Notes: generated by a model from the sequence alone, not told the origin. A DNA stretch of 64,000 nucleotides from Brachypodium distachyon (GCF_000005505.3 NC_016133.3:34620737-34684736), one strand, 5' to 3'. Positions 45,966 through 57,256 are shown, counted from the first letter of the stretch. A program made the numbers and translations.

Positions 45966-47198
45966 TGAAAGGGTATTTCTCTCCTAAGTAGTTTTGGTGG
46001 TGATGACAACATGTATGGTTATCTTATCTTGTGCTAAGTATTTCAGGTTTTATAAAGAACTCGACACAAGATGAATTGTGGACCCCTAAAAGGAAAGAAG
46101 CGTAGCGGTGTTTAGCGGCTTTTTCGGTTGATTTGAGTCGTAGGACATCCGCACTATTAAGAAGGGATCCACAAGGGAAGGTAACGGGTGAATCAATTTC
46201 ACGTACACATCTACACTAAATTGCACCCACTAAAAAGCCTACCCAAAAAGGTGTGAGTCGAAAACAATTTTCAAGAGGTGTTTCTGGCATTTCAGGATTC
46301 CAGGCGGCGGAAGTTCCGGGCGCCCGAACCTCCGGGTGCTCTCTGTTAGTCCCGGAGGAATATGTGGAACTTCCGGCTATTTAGCGGAAGTTCCGGCCTA
46401 CCCCATCCTGTGCCTAACGGCTCGATTTTTGGGAACGCACTTATATACCCCTTCGTCCCCAACGAGCCTGTTGACTGTTTTAACAGCCAAGAACACCCCA
46501 ACTCATCTCAAGAACACCTCAAGCTTAAATCTTCAAGATCTTCCTCCCTAGCCACTCATAACTCTTGATTCTTTGAGGATTGGAGGAGAAGATCTTGCCC
46601 TAGGGTTTCACCAAGTCAAAAAGTTGTTTCCCCTTGTTTTCTTTGTGGATTTCGTTTCTCTTGAGTTGTTAGGAACCCTAGACGGAAACGGTCACCTCAA
46701 TCTCTCCCTTGGTGTGTGAGAAGCTTGAGGCTTGGATTGGGAGCCTCCGATTGAGTTGTGGAGTTTGTCCCGGTCAAGTTTGTAAGGGTTCGGCGTTTGT
46801 CCTCAAGGAAGCCATTAGTGGAACTCACCTCACCTTTGTGGTGTTGTGAGAGCTCATCCCATCTTTTTGGTGTGGTGAGTTGGAGAATAGAGTGAGTGTT
46901 CGTGGCGTCTCTAACTTTGTGGTAGAGCACTCCTCCAAACGGAAACGTACACTGATCCCAATAGGTGGAACTCCGGTGAAATCTTCATCTCCACGTGTGG
47001 TATCATTTTCCCTTTACATTCTTGCTATCTATTGTTGCTTCGGCTATTGCATTTCATTCTAGTGTTGCATTCACTTTAGAGAATCTAGAAAACCCTATGA
47101 TTAAGTGTTTGTATCTTTCAAGAAAAGAAAAAGAAAAGCTAAAATTTGTTAGTCTCCTATTCACCCCTCCTCCTCTAGTCGACCATACCGATCTTTCA
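45966..47198 (+). repeat. 5' LTR of the Sirevirus
   Basis: 1233 bp, TG...CA. It is shorter than the 3' LTR mainly because copies of the CGGAACTTCCGG palindrome around 46300-46395 are missing. Confidence 0.92.
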
Positions 47199-47200
47199 AT

Positions 47201-47212
47201 TGGTATCAGAGC
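47201..47212 (+). other. Primer-binding site of the Sirevirus
   Basis: TGGTATCAGAGC, complementary to the 3' end of initiator tRNA-Met, two bases inside the 5' LTR. Confidence 0.9.
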
Positions 47213-47249
47213 CTCGTCTCTTAATTAGGGCTTTACCGCTCTTAAGAGT

Positions 47250-48671
47250 ATGGCCGATGATGATGGGGAACCCACCGTGAAACCCCAAGAAACCGAGGTG
47301 ATAGATGATAATGCTGCACTAACTTTTAAATCCATCAAATTGCTTTTGGATAGCATGCAAAAAGTTATTCTAGATAGTGTGGATAAAAAGATTAGTGAGC
47401 ACCTACCTAACAAAGCCTCTTTTTCTTCTACCGAGCCTTTATATGCCATGCCACCAAGTGCGGTGGATTTGACTAAGGAAGATTCGGATGCCGAAGCCCG
47501 TAACAAGGTAAGGCTATTGAAGAGAGTGCCACCAAATCCCAAGGTAGGGGTGGTCATGGGTTGTATAGTGAGGTGGCTCCACCACCTCAATATAATCATC
47601 GCCACCATAATTTTCCACCTATGTATAATCAAGGTGAACCCCCATGCTAACCTCTACTAATTACGTTGATTGGTTTCATTCCATGAGGACTCACTTCAAG
47701 AGCACATCAACGGAGTTGTGGAGAATTGTTGAAGAAGGTTACTTTGTTCATGATCCAAAGAACATGTCACCAAGAGAGTATGTGGACAATCAACTCAATG
47801 AGCATGCCATTGGAATACTCCTAAAGGCTCTACCCTTGGAGTATATAACATTTGTCCGTGGTGTTGATTCCGCTAGAGATGCTTGGAAGCTCATCGGTGA
47901 CCACTTTGACTACAATGAGAGTGTTAGGAAGTCAAACTTTGAAGTGGTCATCAACGAATGCAAAAATTTCTTCATGAAGGATGGAGAGGTTCCGGATGAG
48001 CTATATAGGAGAGTCATCACTCTTAGAGCCAAGATGAAGGACCATGGAAGTCGTGACATCAATGATGAATGGCTCAAGCGTCTATTCATAGAAGCCATCT
48101 TCCCACACCGAGAGGTTCATGCCGCAATGATTAGGCAAAGAACAGACTACTATAGCTTGACTCCAAGTCAAGTGATGGGAGAGTTTGTAGCTATGGATAT
48201 TCTCAAGAAGACCTCCGAGGACAACCTCATTCGAGCCAAGTTTCTCTCACAAAGCTCAAGCCTTGCATTGAAGGCCAACGTGACTCCCACCTCAACTCCA
48301 TGTGAAGCACCCCAATAAGAAGAGGTTGAGATCACAGAAGAAAATTGCAACTATGAGTTTAGTGATCACATGGCTCTTGCGGCTCAAGCCTTTTGGAAGA
48401 ACAAGAAGTTTGTCAAGACCAACACCTTCAACCCCAACAAGTTCTACAACAACAAAGGAGCTTCAAGCCCCAAGCCCAAAGGTCAAAGATCTCGTAAATG
48501 TTATAATTGTGGTAACAATAACCATTTCGTTGCAGAGTGTATTTATGAGAAGAGGGAGGAGAATGGTGGACGCCTTATACTTAAGGGGAAGACCAAGCCC
48601 TCCTTCCACAAGAAGCCAACGAAGAAGAGGCAACCAAGAATGCTTCTTGTTCAAGAAGAATATACTTCGGG

Positions 48672-48702
<31 letters not shown>

Positions 48703-49811
48703 GAGTCCACGGAGAGGGCGAACATTGCCATTGCTCCTTCACTTCCATCTCTCTTCGACTCCCCCAATGAGAACAAGAACCGGTCACCTAAGTGCCTTAT
48801 GGCCAAGACCTCTTCGGTAATCCGTCTTCCCACCAAACATGTCATTCCTAAGAGTTTATCTCTATTTGATTGTGTGGAGGAGAGTAGTGTTGTTAAGCAT
48901 AGCATGAATGAGTTTGAAATCTTCATGGCAAAGCTTGGAAGGTGAGACCAAAAAGAGGTTTGAGAACCTCTTGGAAAAACTAGGTGAAGGTCAAACTATT
49001 ATTGAAGAACATGATGAGCTCATGGATGAAAAGGTAAGACTTGAGTGCGTTGCTGCTCATGAGATTGCGGAGCTTAATGAAGCTCTTGAGGAAGAATAAG
49101 CAAATAGGGAAGCAATTGAGGAGTTCCTTTTTAAGGAACTTGCTAAAGTTAAAGATTCCTATGATAATGCTATTTCCCTTGCTAATGAGTACTTGGGTAG
49201 GATATGTGAAGTTGAGAATGGTCATATGAACCTCCTTGAGGACTTTGAGAAATTTGGAAAGGATCACAAGTACAAGTGAGTACAAGTCTCTCAAAGAATC
49301 TTGTGATCATCTTCTATATTCTCTTGTTAAGGAATTAATTTCTAATGATAAAGATGCTTCAACTAACCCTTGTTGTAAGCATACATCTATGATTGAGGAT
49401 AATGTTAGGTTCAAGGCTCAACTTGAAAAGGGCCTAGCCACTTGCTTCCAAGGCGAGAAGAACCTTCATGATCTTTTGAATGATCATAGAAAAGATTTTG
49501 GATTGAAGGAAATTGGGTACAACCCCAATGAGAAGAGCAACAACAAGAAGAAGGCCAATGCACCTCCCCACGCTAATGCTTATTTTGTGAAGGAAGGGGA
49601 GGCGGACAAGGAAAAGCCAAAGAACAATAAGGGTGGCAAGGCCACCTATGATAATAGTGTCGGGGATTTTAATCCCTCATATGTTCTTTGTCGTACTAAT
49701 GATGGGCATGTTTATGTCAAATTTGTTGGTTCTTCTTATGAATATGTTCATTGGTCTATTTGGGTTCCTAAGACCCTTGTTGCTAATGCTGAAGGACCCA
49801 TTCAAAGATAG
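47250..49811 (+). pseudogene. Sirevirus gag with long coiled-coil C-terminal part, broken
   Basis: Starts MADDDGEPTVKPQETE at ATG 47250. The frame is lost near 47500-47640 and resumes as TSTNYVDWFHSMRTHFKS (UBN2-type gag) until TAA at 48316-48318, then continues in the same frame. The zinc knuckle is CYNCGNNNHFVAEC (about 48499-48540). An Asp run from GAT repeats is at 48672-48702. The coiled-coil region follows in pieces (ENLLEKLGEGQTIIEEHDEL; LNEALEEE-stop; EFLFKELAKVKDSYDNAISL). The last piece ends AEGPIQR-stop at 49811. At least two stops and two frame changes. Confidence 0.85.
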
Positions 49812-49867
49812 GTACCTAAAACCAAAGCTTAAACTTGTAGGAGGTTGCTTCCGGTGGATCTTCATGG

Positions 49868-51035
49868 ATAGTGGATATTGGATGCACTAATCATATGACC
49901 AGGAGCAAAGAATTGCTTGTGGACGCCAAAATGAGTACATCAAGGTCCAAACAAGTTACATTTGGAGATTCTTCACAATCAATGGTATTGGGACTAGGCA
50001 AGGTTGTCATCTCTCCGGATACATCCGTTGAGAATGTCATGCTTGTTGAGTCCCTTTCATACAATTTACTTTCGGTACTTCAACTTGCACATATGGGTTT
50101 TTATTCCTTCTTTGGCACAACCAGTGTGACCCTTTTGTGCAGCAAGACTCTTAAAGTAGCCTTTGTTGGATATGTGAAAAATGGTCTCTATGTGGTAGAT
50201 TTCTGTAAGAAACCCACTAGACAAGAAACATGTCTAATGGCTATAGTTGATGTGGGTTGGTTATGGCATCGCCGTGTAGCTCATGTCAATATGAGATCTT
50301 TGCAAAGCCTCCTCAAAGATGAGCATGTGTTAGGACTAACCAATGTTTCATTTAATAAAAACCGTGTGTGTAGTGCTTGTATCGAAGGAAAGTTACATGA
50401 GAAGGCACATCACCAGAAGACAATTATCACTTCAACGAGGCCTTTGGAGCTCCTTCATATGGATCTCTTCGGTCCTCCCACATATGATAGTCTTGGCAGT
50501 AAGAAATATTGTTTGGTTATTGTTGATGACTATTCTAGGTACGCTTGGGTATATTTCTTCAAGCACAAGAGTGAGACCCAACAAACCGTCATCGACTTTG
50601 CCAATGAAGCCCAACGCCAATACAATGCAAAGATTATGTCTATTAGGAGTGACAATGGCTCCGAGTTCAAGAATTACACCTTGATTGAATTTTTGAGTGA
50701 TGAGGGTATCAAAAGACAATATTCCGCTGCGTATACCCCTCAACAAAATGGTGTAGCGGAGAGGAAGAATAGAACTCTCATGAATGCGGCAAGGACAATG
50801 GTGGCGGAGTTCAAGTCTCCATACAACTTTTGGGCCGAAGCAATCAACACCGCATGCCATGCTATTAATCGCCTCTATCTCTGCAAGATATTGAACAAGA
50901 CACCTTATGAAATTTTCACGGGACGCAAGCCCAACCTCAAGTACTTTCGGGTATTCGGTTGTAAGTGTTTCGTGCTTAAGAAAGGTGTTCGTTTATCTAA
51001 ATTCGAGGCTAAAACTTATGAGGGCATATTTGTTG
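49868..51035 (+). pseudogene. Sirevirus protease end and integrase, truncated at a rearrangement joint
   Basis: IVDIGCTNHMTRSKELL is the protease site with Ile where Copia proteases have Ser in D-S-G. The pre-integrase zinc region is WLWHRRVAHVNMRSL ... CSACIEGKLHEKAH. The integrase core has all three catalytic residues: LLHMDLFGPP, IRSDNGSEFK and QQNGVAERKNR. FGCKCFVLKKG and YEGIFVG follow, then the frame runs into LTR sequence at 51036 and stops. Integrase itself is open for about 1.1 kb. Confidence 0.85.
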
Positions 51036-51711
51036 GCTTAAATCTTCAAGATCTTCCTCCCTAGCCACTCATAACTCTTGATTCTTTGAGGATTGGAGGA
51101 GAAGATCTTGCCCTAGGGTTTCACCAAGTCATAAAGTTGTTTCCCCTTGTTTTCTTTGTGGATTTCATTTCTCTTGGGTTGTTAGGAACCCTAGACAGAA
51201 GCGGTCACCTCAATCTCTCCCTTGGTGTGTGAGGAGCTTGAGGCTTGGATTGGGAGCCTCCGATTGAGTTGTGGAGTTTGCCCCGGTCAAGTTTGTAAGG
51301 GTTCGGCGTCCGCCCTCAAGGAAGCCATTAGTGGAACTCACCTCACCTTTATGGTGTTGTGAGAGCTCATCCCATCTTTTTGGTGTGGTGAGTTGGAGAA
51401 TAGAGTGAGTGTTCGTGGCGTCTCTAACTTTGTGGTAGAGCACTCCTCCAAACGGAAACGTACACTGATCCCAATAGGTGGAACCCTGGTGAAATCTTCA
51501 TCTCCACGTGTGGTATCATTTTCCCTTTACATTCTTGCTATCTATTGTTGCTTCGGCTATTGCATTTCATTCTAGTGTTGCATTCACTTTAGAGAATCTA
51601 GAAAACCCTAGGATTAAGTGTTTGTATCTTTCAAGAAAAGAAAAAGAAAAGCTAAAATTTGTTAGTCTCCTATTCACCCCTCCCCCTCTAGTCGACCATA
51701 CCGATCTTTCA
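51036..51711 (+). repeat. Internal third LTR copy (3' 676 bp only)
   Basis: Colinear with about 46524-47198 of the 5' LTR, ending ATCTTTCA. It shares GTGTTCGTGGCGTCTCTAAC with the 5' LTR where the 3' LTR differs (CCTTTGTGGCATCTCTACC). It follows integrase directly through the shared bases GCTTA. Confidence 0.9.
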
Positions 51712-51713
51712 AT

Positions 51714-52005
51714 TGGTATCAGAGCCTCGTCTCTTAATTAGGGCTTTACCGCTCTTAAGAGTATGGCCGATGATGATGGGGAACCCACCGTGAAACCCGA
51801 AGAAACCGAGGTGATAGATGATAATGCTGCACTAACTTTTAAATCCATCAAATTGCTTTTGGATAGCATGCAAAAAGTTATTATAGATAGTGTGGATAAA
51901 AAGATTAGTGAGCACCTACCTAACAAAGCCTCTTTTTCTTCTACCGAGCCTTTATATGCCATGCCACCAAGTGCGGTGGATTTGACTAAGGAAGATTCGG
52001 ATGCC
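51714..52005 (+). pseudogene. Second PBS and second gag start
   Basis: TGGTATCAGAGC at 51714-51725 and ATG at 51763 repeat the element's 5' region, with a few substitutions (PEETE for PQETE). After LTKEDSDA the sequence switches at ATGCC (52001-52005) to pol. Confidence 0.88.
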
Positions 52006-52729
52006 TACATCAAGCTCTCTTGATCTAGATCCCAATGGTAAAGATGTGGATCAAAAGGTATATCGTTCTATGATTGGTTCCTTGCTTTACCTTTATGCAT
52101 CTAGACCGGATATTATGTTAAGTGTGGGTATTTGTGCAAGATATCAATCCGCACAAAAATAAAGTCACTTAGTGGCGGTCAAAAAAACCTTTAGATATTT
52201 GGTTCATACCCCAAACTTTGGTTTATGGTATCCTAAAGGATCAAGTTTCAAGCTCATGGGATATTCGGATTCGGATTGGGCGGGAGACAAAGTGGATAGG
52301 AAGTCAACTTCCGGGACATGCCAATTTCTTGGTAGGTCCTTGGTGAGTTGGTCTTCTAAGAAGCAAAATTGTGTGTCTCTCTCCACGACGGAAGCCGAGT
52401 ATATTGCCGCCGCAAGTTTTTGTGCACAATTATTATGGATGAGGCAAACAATGTTGGACTATGAAAACACTTGTGAAAGTGTGCCTATTTTATGTGACAA
52501 CGAGAGTGCAATCAAGATAGCCCACAACCCCGTGCAACATAGCAAGACGAAGCATATTGAGATTCGTCATCATTTCATTCGAGAGCACGTGGCCCGTGGT
52601 GATATTGATCTCTATTATGTTGCCACCGGTATGCAACTCGCGGATATTTTCACGAAGCCACTTGATGAAGCAAGATTTCGGGAGTTAAGGCATGAGCTAA
52701 ATATCCTAGATTCTAGTGTTGTGGTTTGA
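52001..52729 (+). pseudogene. Sirevirus RT end and RNase H
   Basis: Frame from ATG 52001: MPTSSSLDLDPNG, then VDQKVYRSMIGSLLYL, the end of RT. A TAA near 52160 interrupts before SHLVAVKKTFRYLVHTPN. RNase H carries YSDSDWAGDKVDRKST, LSTTEAEYIAAASFCAQLLW, LCDNESAIKIAHNPVQHSKT and DIFTKPLDEARF, with its acidic catalytic residues visible. Stops at 52729. The RT catalytic core (YVDD) is missing upstream. Confidence 0.88.
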
Positions 52730-53466
52730 TAAACTTGCACCCGTACCCACGGTTAACATTTGTCTAATTTTGATGTGCGCATGGATGTAAGGGGAGCATA
52801 GCTCAATTCATGGGCAAATGCTACTCTTACTATGCTAACATTAATTTCATACATTGAGGTTCAATGTGAGTTTTGAGTCTTGAGCTCAAGAATCTATATT
52901 CGCGGTGTCAAGATCATACATACTCAAATATGGTGGCCTAGGCCACCGCCCTCACTTTTGTGAGGATGATTCTTTTAATTCATTGCAAATCTTATATAGT
53001 TAAATATGACATATTATGTATCTATGGAAATGCACTCATATTTGGTATTTTGACTTTGCTTCTTGCAAATTGAGTGTATAATGCCATAATATAATTCCAA
53101 CTTTCTGTGATTTACCCAAGCCATCTTATCTGAAAACCATCTATTCTATTTGCTCAAAAGTTCCCACTTTGAATCCATTATCTGTGTTTGGGTTTGCCGG
53201 AACTTCCGGCTCCCGGGCGGAACTTCCGGTCAGCCGGATGTTCCGCCCGTTGCCCGGAACTTCCGGTGAGGAGTTTTTCCTGTTAAAAAGAAGGGGCCCG
53301 ATCGGGTGGGGATTCTTTTCCCCACTCCTGCCCGACCCCCCTCTATCTCTTGCTCCCTCCTCAAACCCTAGCTCCAAGGAAGTCTCAAGTTCTTTGGATT
53401 CAACCGGAAGATCCGGTTCCTCTCTTCGGATCTGCATCAAGGACGCATTTCCCTTCGTTCTCGACC
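52730..53466 (+). promoter_or_regulatory. Spacer before the third ORF, with palindrome cluster
   Basis: Around 53198-53272 there are three copies of GGAACTTCCGG, a half or full CCGGAAGTTCCGG palindrome, including CGGAACTTCCGGTCAGCCG, which is also in the 3' LTR (about 56159-56177). A purine tract AAGGGGAGC lies near 52790. Probably an LTR-like enhancer or promoter for the next ORF (inference). Confidence 0.55.
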
Positions 53467-54975
53467 ATGGTGAAATCAAAGAGTACTAGTTCTCATCAAG
53501 ATAGGGGAAAGGATCCAATAATTCCTCCTTCTCCTAAGAAGCTTACAACAAAGAAGAGGGCAGAGATTGTGATGAAAGAACGCGAGCGTGAGAAGCTAGA
53601 CCTCACCAAGTCCAAGTCCTCTCGCCGAAAGTCCACTTGCAAAGCTCAGCCCAGCAAGTTTCCTATCAAGCATTGGCCCGAGCAAGTGTTTGCGGAGGAG
53701 AGGTTCATTAATCCTTATTTGAAGGAGCCTGATTCAGATCTCAAGGATTGCAACAATCACTTCCATACCAACTTTCAGATTCGTATCTTTGAAGAGATAT
53801 ATTTGCCTCCCAAGACCAAGGTTGTTCCTCAGTGTTCTATCAATGTTGAAGCTATGCAAGCCGACAAGAAGTACTTTGGAGAAGCACTTTCTATTTGTGA
53901 GAAGCTCAATTTGTTTCCTATCACGAGATTCAATCAAGCTTATGATGAGACTCTTGTGGCTCAGTTTTATGCCACAGTGTTCCAAGAATATCTAGATGAC
54001 CAGAATATTCGCCGTGTTTCATGGATGTCAAGGAGTCACTTTTGCATTGCCACATGGGCCGAGTTTGCGAGCCTCCTTGGATATGAGAATGCTGGACATT
54101 GCACACCTTCAGGCTTTCGCCCGCATGACAATGATGCTGCTGGCAAGAAGGTTTTGAAGCCACTGTACTTGGAAGGTAGAGTCATTCTTGGAGGAACCAA
54201 ATTCCTAAAGCCAACCTATGACATCTTGCAACGCATCTACAGAGAAACCATTGCTTGCAAGACGGGTAACTCCGATGAGATACATGGTTTTGGTGTCAAT
54301 CTCATGTTGGAAACACAGAGAAACAATGGAGATACACTTTTGGATGTGATGGACTACTTATGGCATGAGCTATACTTTGCTATTCTCCATAGAAGAGTGC
54401 CTTCCTATGCCCCATACATCATGAAGCTTATTCTTGCCAAGGCACCTCTCATGCATGATGTAGACTTTGTGGTTCACCCCTCCAAGCAATTGAAGAAGAA
54501 GAGACACCTTCCACCACCTCCGAACAACTTCCAAGCCTCGGTTGACTTTGAGGAGGATGAGGATATTTCTTCAGATTTAGGTTTGGGACCCTCCTCTCAC
54601 ACTCGTGGCTCTAGCAAGCAAGGTGGTTGGAAGGGCATGCTAAGGAAGATATTTTGCATGCAACAATCCAATGAGAGAAAGTTGTACAAGGTTGAGCAAG
54701 TTAATCATCGCATTCTTCGTCGTCAAGAGCGCATCTTGAACCATTTCGACTTGCCTAGCTCTCCTGTGTCAGATGTTGAGAACTTTGAGAGTTGGAGGAG
54801 CACCCATGGAGATTGGAACCGCAATGATGGTCATCTTCCTTCTCCGGTGCGTGGTGATGATGAAGACGAGGATGATGATGAAGATGAGGATGAGGATGAA
54901 GATGAAGTGCCTGCTGCCGAGGGTAGTGAAGATGAGAATGAGGAAGAAGACACCGATGATGACTTCTCCGAGTGA
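53467..54975 (+). CDS. Third ORF of the Sirevirus (env-position protein), open
   Basis: 502 aa plus TGA; ATG at 53467 lies in GACCATGG, a good plant start context. Residues 1-65 are Lys/Arg-rich with a helical stretch (KKLTTKKRAEIVMKERERE). The middle (about 70-340) has FPIKHWPEQVFAEERFINPY, LVAQFYATVFQEYL and ATWAEFASLLGYE, a pattern I associate with the 'putative plant transposon protein' domain, followed by helical KQLKKKRHLPPPPN. The C-terminus is a long Asp/Glu tract ending DDDFSE. No signal peptide or membrane segment is seen, so it does not look like a true envelope protein. In Sireviruses an ORF at this place is called env-like; its function is unknown. It is intact while gag and pol are not. 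Confidence 0.75.
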   Translation: MVKSKSTSSHQDRGKDPIIPPSPKKLTTKKRAEIVMKEREREKLDLTKSKSSRRKSTCKAQPSKFPIKHWPEQVFAEERFINPYLKEPDSDLKDCNNHFHTNFQIRIFEEIYLPPKTKVVPQCSINVEAMQADKKYFGEALSICEKLNLFPITRFNQAYDETLVAQFYATVFQEYLDDQNIRRVSWMSRSHFCIATWAEFASLLGYENAGHCTPSGFRPHDNDAAGKKVLKPLYLEGRVILGGTKFLKPTYDILQRIYRETIACKTGNSDEIHGFGVNLMLETQRNNGDTLLDVMDYLWHELYFAILHRRVPSYAPYIMKLILAKAPLMHDVDFVVHPSKQLKKKRHLPPPPNNFQASVDFEEDEDISSDLGLGPSSHTRGSSKQGGWKGMLRKIFCMQQSNERKLYKVEQVNHRILRRQERILNHFDLPSSPVSDVENFESWRSTHGDWNRNDGHLPSPVRGDDEDEDDDEDEDEDEDEVPAAEGSEDENEEEDTDDDFSE

Positions 54976-55733
54976 TTTGGTTGTTTCTCTCTTGGGACGA
55001 TTCTTTCCTTTTTGGTATCTTGATGCCAAAGGGGGAGAGTGTAGTTGTGAGGGAGAGTTTAGGGCCTCGGGGATTTGCATGGTTTAGTCACAAGCTCGTT
55101 CTTATTCATGGAGTTTTTAGGTGCTTGTGCTACTTATCTAGGTTGTTGAACTATTTAAATTCGTGGTTTGTGTAAGACTTGATAACTTTGTGTGGTGTAA
55201 TAGCTAGCTTTAAGCTTTATGTGATGGATTATTTGTTCTAGATATAACTTTAATGCTTATCTCAAGTCTTACTAATCTTGTGTGGACATGTGATATTTTT
55301 GTGCCCTTAGATATGTGCTCCATCACAAGATATCATTGCAAAAGGTATATGTTCAATTGGTTTGACTTATCTAACCCTTTATGCTTCTTGGAAGCCTTGC
55401 TCGATATTTGTTGGATAAGTCATTGTAGGTTTCACTCAAAATTTGTTATGCCTTGTGGAGGTATGATCTATATCTTCTTTATGAATGAATCCTACATATC
55501 CTTGTAAAGCTTTTAGTGAAATACCTCTAATCCTTTGCAATTGAGTTATTGGTTTATAAAATCTAGGGGGAGTGTTGATCCTAGTTTATGTGCTCTTTGC
55601 ATGTCAAGCAAATCAAATTAGTGCATACATCTAGGGGGAGCCCGTCTATATTTTATATTCCATGCATCTAGTTTTAATTTATTATTCTTTATGCAAATCT
55701 TTATGTTGTCATCATTCACCAAAAATGGAAGAT
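54976..55733 (+). other. Sirevirus 3' untranslated region with repeated polypurine tracts
   Basis: AAAGGGGGAGAG at about 55027, CTAGGGGGAGTG at about 55563 and CTAGGGGGAGCC at about 55631 are repeated polypurine tracts, a known Sirevirus trait. The tract touching the LTR is the weaker AAAAATGGAAGAT at 55721-55733. Confidence 0.75.
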
Positions 55734-57013
55734 TGAAAGGGCATTTCTCTCCTAAGTAGTTTTGGTGGTGATGACAACATGTATGGTTATCTTATCTTGT
55801 GCTAAGTATTTCAGGTTTTATAAAAAACTCGACACAAGATGAATTGTGGATCCCTAAGAGGAAAGAAGCGTAGCGGTGTTTAGCGGTTTTTTCGGTTAAT
55901 TTGAGTCGTAGGACATCCGTACTATTAAGAAGGGATCCATAAGGGAAGGTAACGGGTGAATCAATTTCACGTACACATCTACACCAAATTGCACCCACTA
56001 AAAAGCCTAGCCAAAAAGGTGTGAGTCGAAAACAATTTTCAGGAGTTGTTTCTGGCATTTCAGGATTCCAGGCGGCGGAAGTTCTGGGTGAACTTCCGCC
56101 CGAACCTCCGGGTGCTCTCTGTTAGTCCCGAAGGAATATGCGGAACTTCCGGTGAATAATCGGAACTTCCGGTCAGCCGAAAGTTCCGGCTATTTAGCGG
56201 AAGTTCCGGCCTACCCCATCATGTGCCTAACGGATCGATTTTTGGGAACGCACTTATATACCCCTTCGTCCCCAACGAGCCTGTTGACCGTTTTAACAGC
56301 CAAGAACTCCCCAACTCATCTCAAGAACACCTCAAGCTTAAATCTTCAAGATCTCCCTCCCTAGCCACTCATAACTCTTGATTCTTTAAGAATTGGAGGA
56401 GAAGATCTTGCCCTAGGGTTTCACCAAGTCAAAAAGTTGTTTCCCCTTGTTTTCTTTGTGGATTTCGTTTCTCTTGGGTTGTTGGGAACTCTAGACGGAA
56501 GCGGTCACCTCAAGCTCTCCCTTGGTGTGTGAGGAGCTTGAGGCTTGGATTGGGAGCCTCCGATTGGGTTGTGGAGTTTGCCCCGGTCAAGTTTGTAAGG
56601 GTTCGGCGTTCGCCCTCAAGGAAGCCATTAGTGAAACTCACCTCACCTTTGTGGTGTTGTGAGAGCTCATCCCACCTTTATGGTGTGGTGAGTTGGAGAA
56701 TAAAGTGAGCCTTTGTGGCATCTCTACCTTTGTGGTAGAGCACTCCTCCAAACGGAGACGTACACCGATCCCAATAGGTGGAACTCCAATGAAATCTTTG
56801 TCTCCACGTGTGGTATCATTTCCCCTTTACATTCTTGCTATCTATTGTTGCTTCGGTTATTGCATTTCATTATAGGGTTGCATTCACTTTAGAGAATCTA
56901 GAAAACCCTAAGATTAAGTGTTTGTATCTTTCAAGAAAAGAAAAAGAAAAACTAAAATTTGTTATTCTCCTATTCAAACCCCCCCCCCTCTAGTCGAGCA
57001 TACCGATCTTTCA
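55734..57013 (+). repeat. 3' LTR of the Sirevirus
   Basis: 1280 bp. It contains extra CGGAACTTCCGG / GGAAGTTCCGG copies at 56080-56210 relative to the 5' LTR, and differs from it by many scattered substitutions. A C run precedes the end (about 56978-56990). Confidence 0.92.
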
Positions 57014-57256
57014 ATGTTCTAATTAACTTTCGAACCGTGTATTCAATTTACAATCCGTCTTCACGGTTAGTTTTATCAATGAGATCTTCAAAATTAGATA
57101 TCATATTGATATGTTTTGACTAAAAAAATTGTGCATTAAAAGTTACGATCCAATAACATGTGAAATTGCCATCTTGTTAGTAACAAGTTGCCACATGGTA
57201 ATCTCATAAGAAATATGGTGGTAACTTGTCCATTAAAGCTACCACCCAAGAATATA

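Larger units (their letters stand above)
45966..57013 (+). mobile_element. Sirevirus-type Copia element (11,048 bp), rearranged
   Basis: The outer LTRs begin TGAAAGG and end ATCTTTCA and are flanked by ATGTT at 45961-45965 and 57014-57018. Order: 5' LTR, PBS, gag with coiled-coil extension, protease, integrase, then a foreign-looking LTR/PBS/gag-start block, RNase H, a spacer, a third ORF, polypurine tracts, 3' LTR. The third ORF and repeated polypurine tracts are Sirevirus traits; the size and LTR form suggest the Triticeae Maximus group. The RT core is absent and gag/pol have stops, so it cannot move on its own. Confidence 0.9.

Noticed and set aside
48670..48702. Poly-Asp run in gag as a functional acidic domain
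   Set aside because: It is a GAT microsatellite; the flanking gag sequence explains the region.
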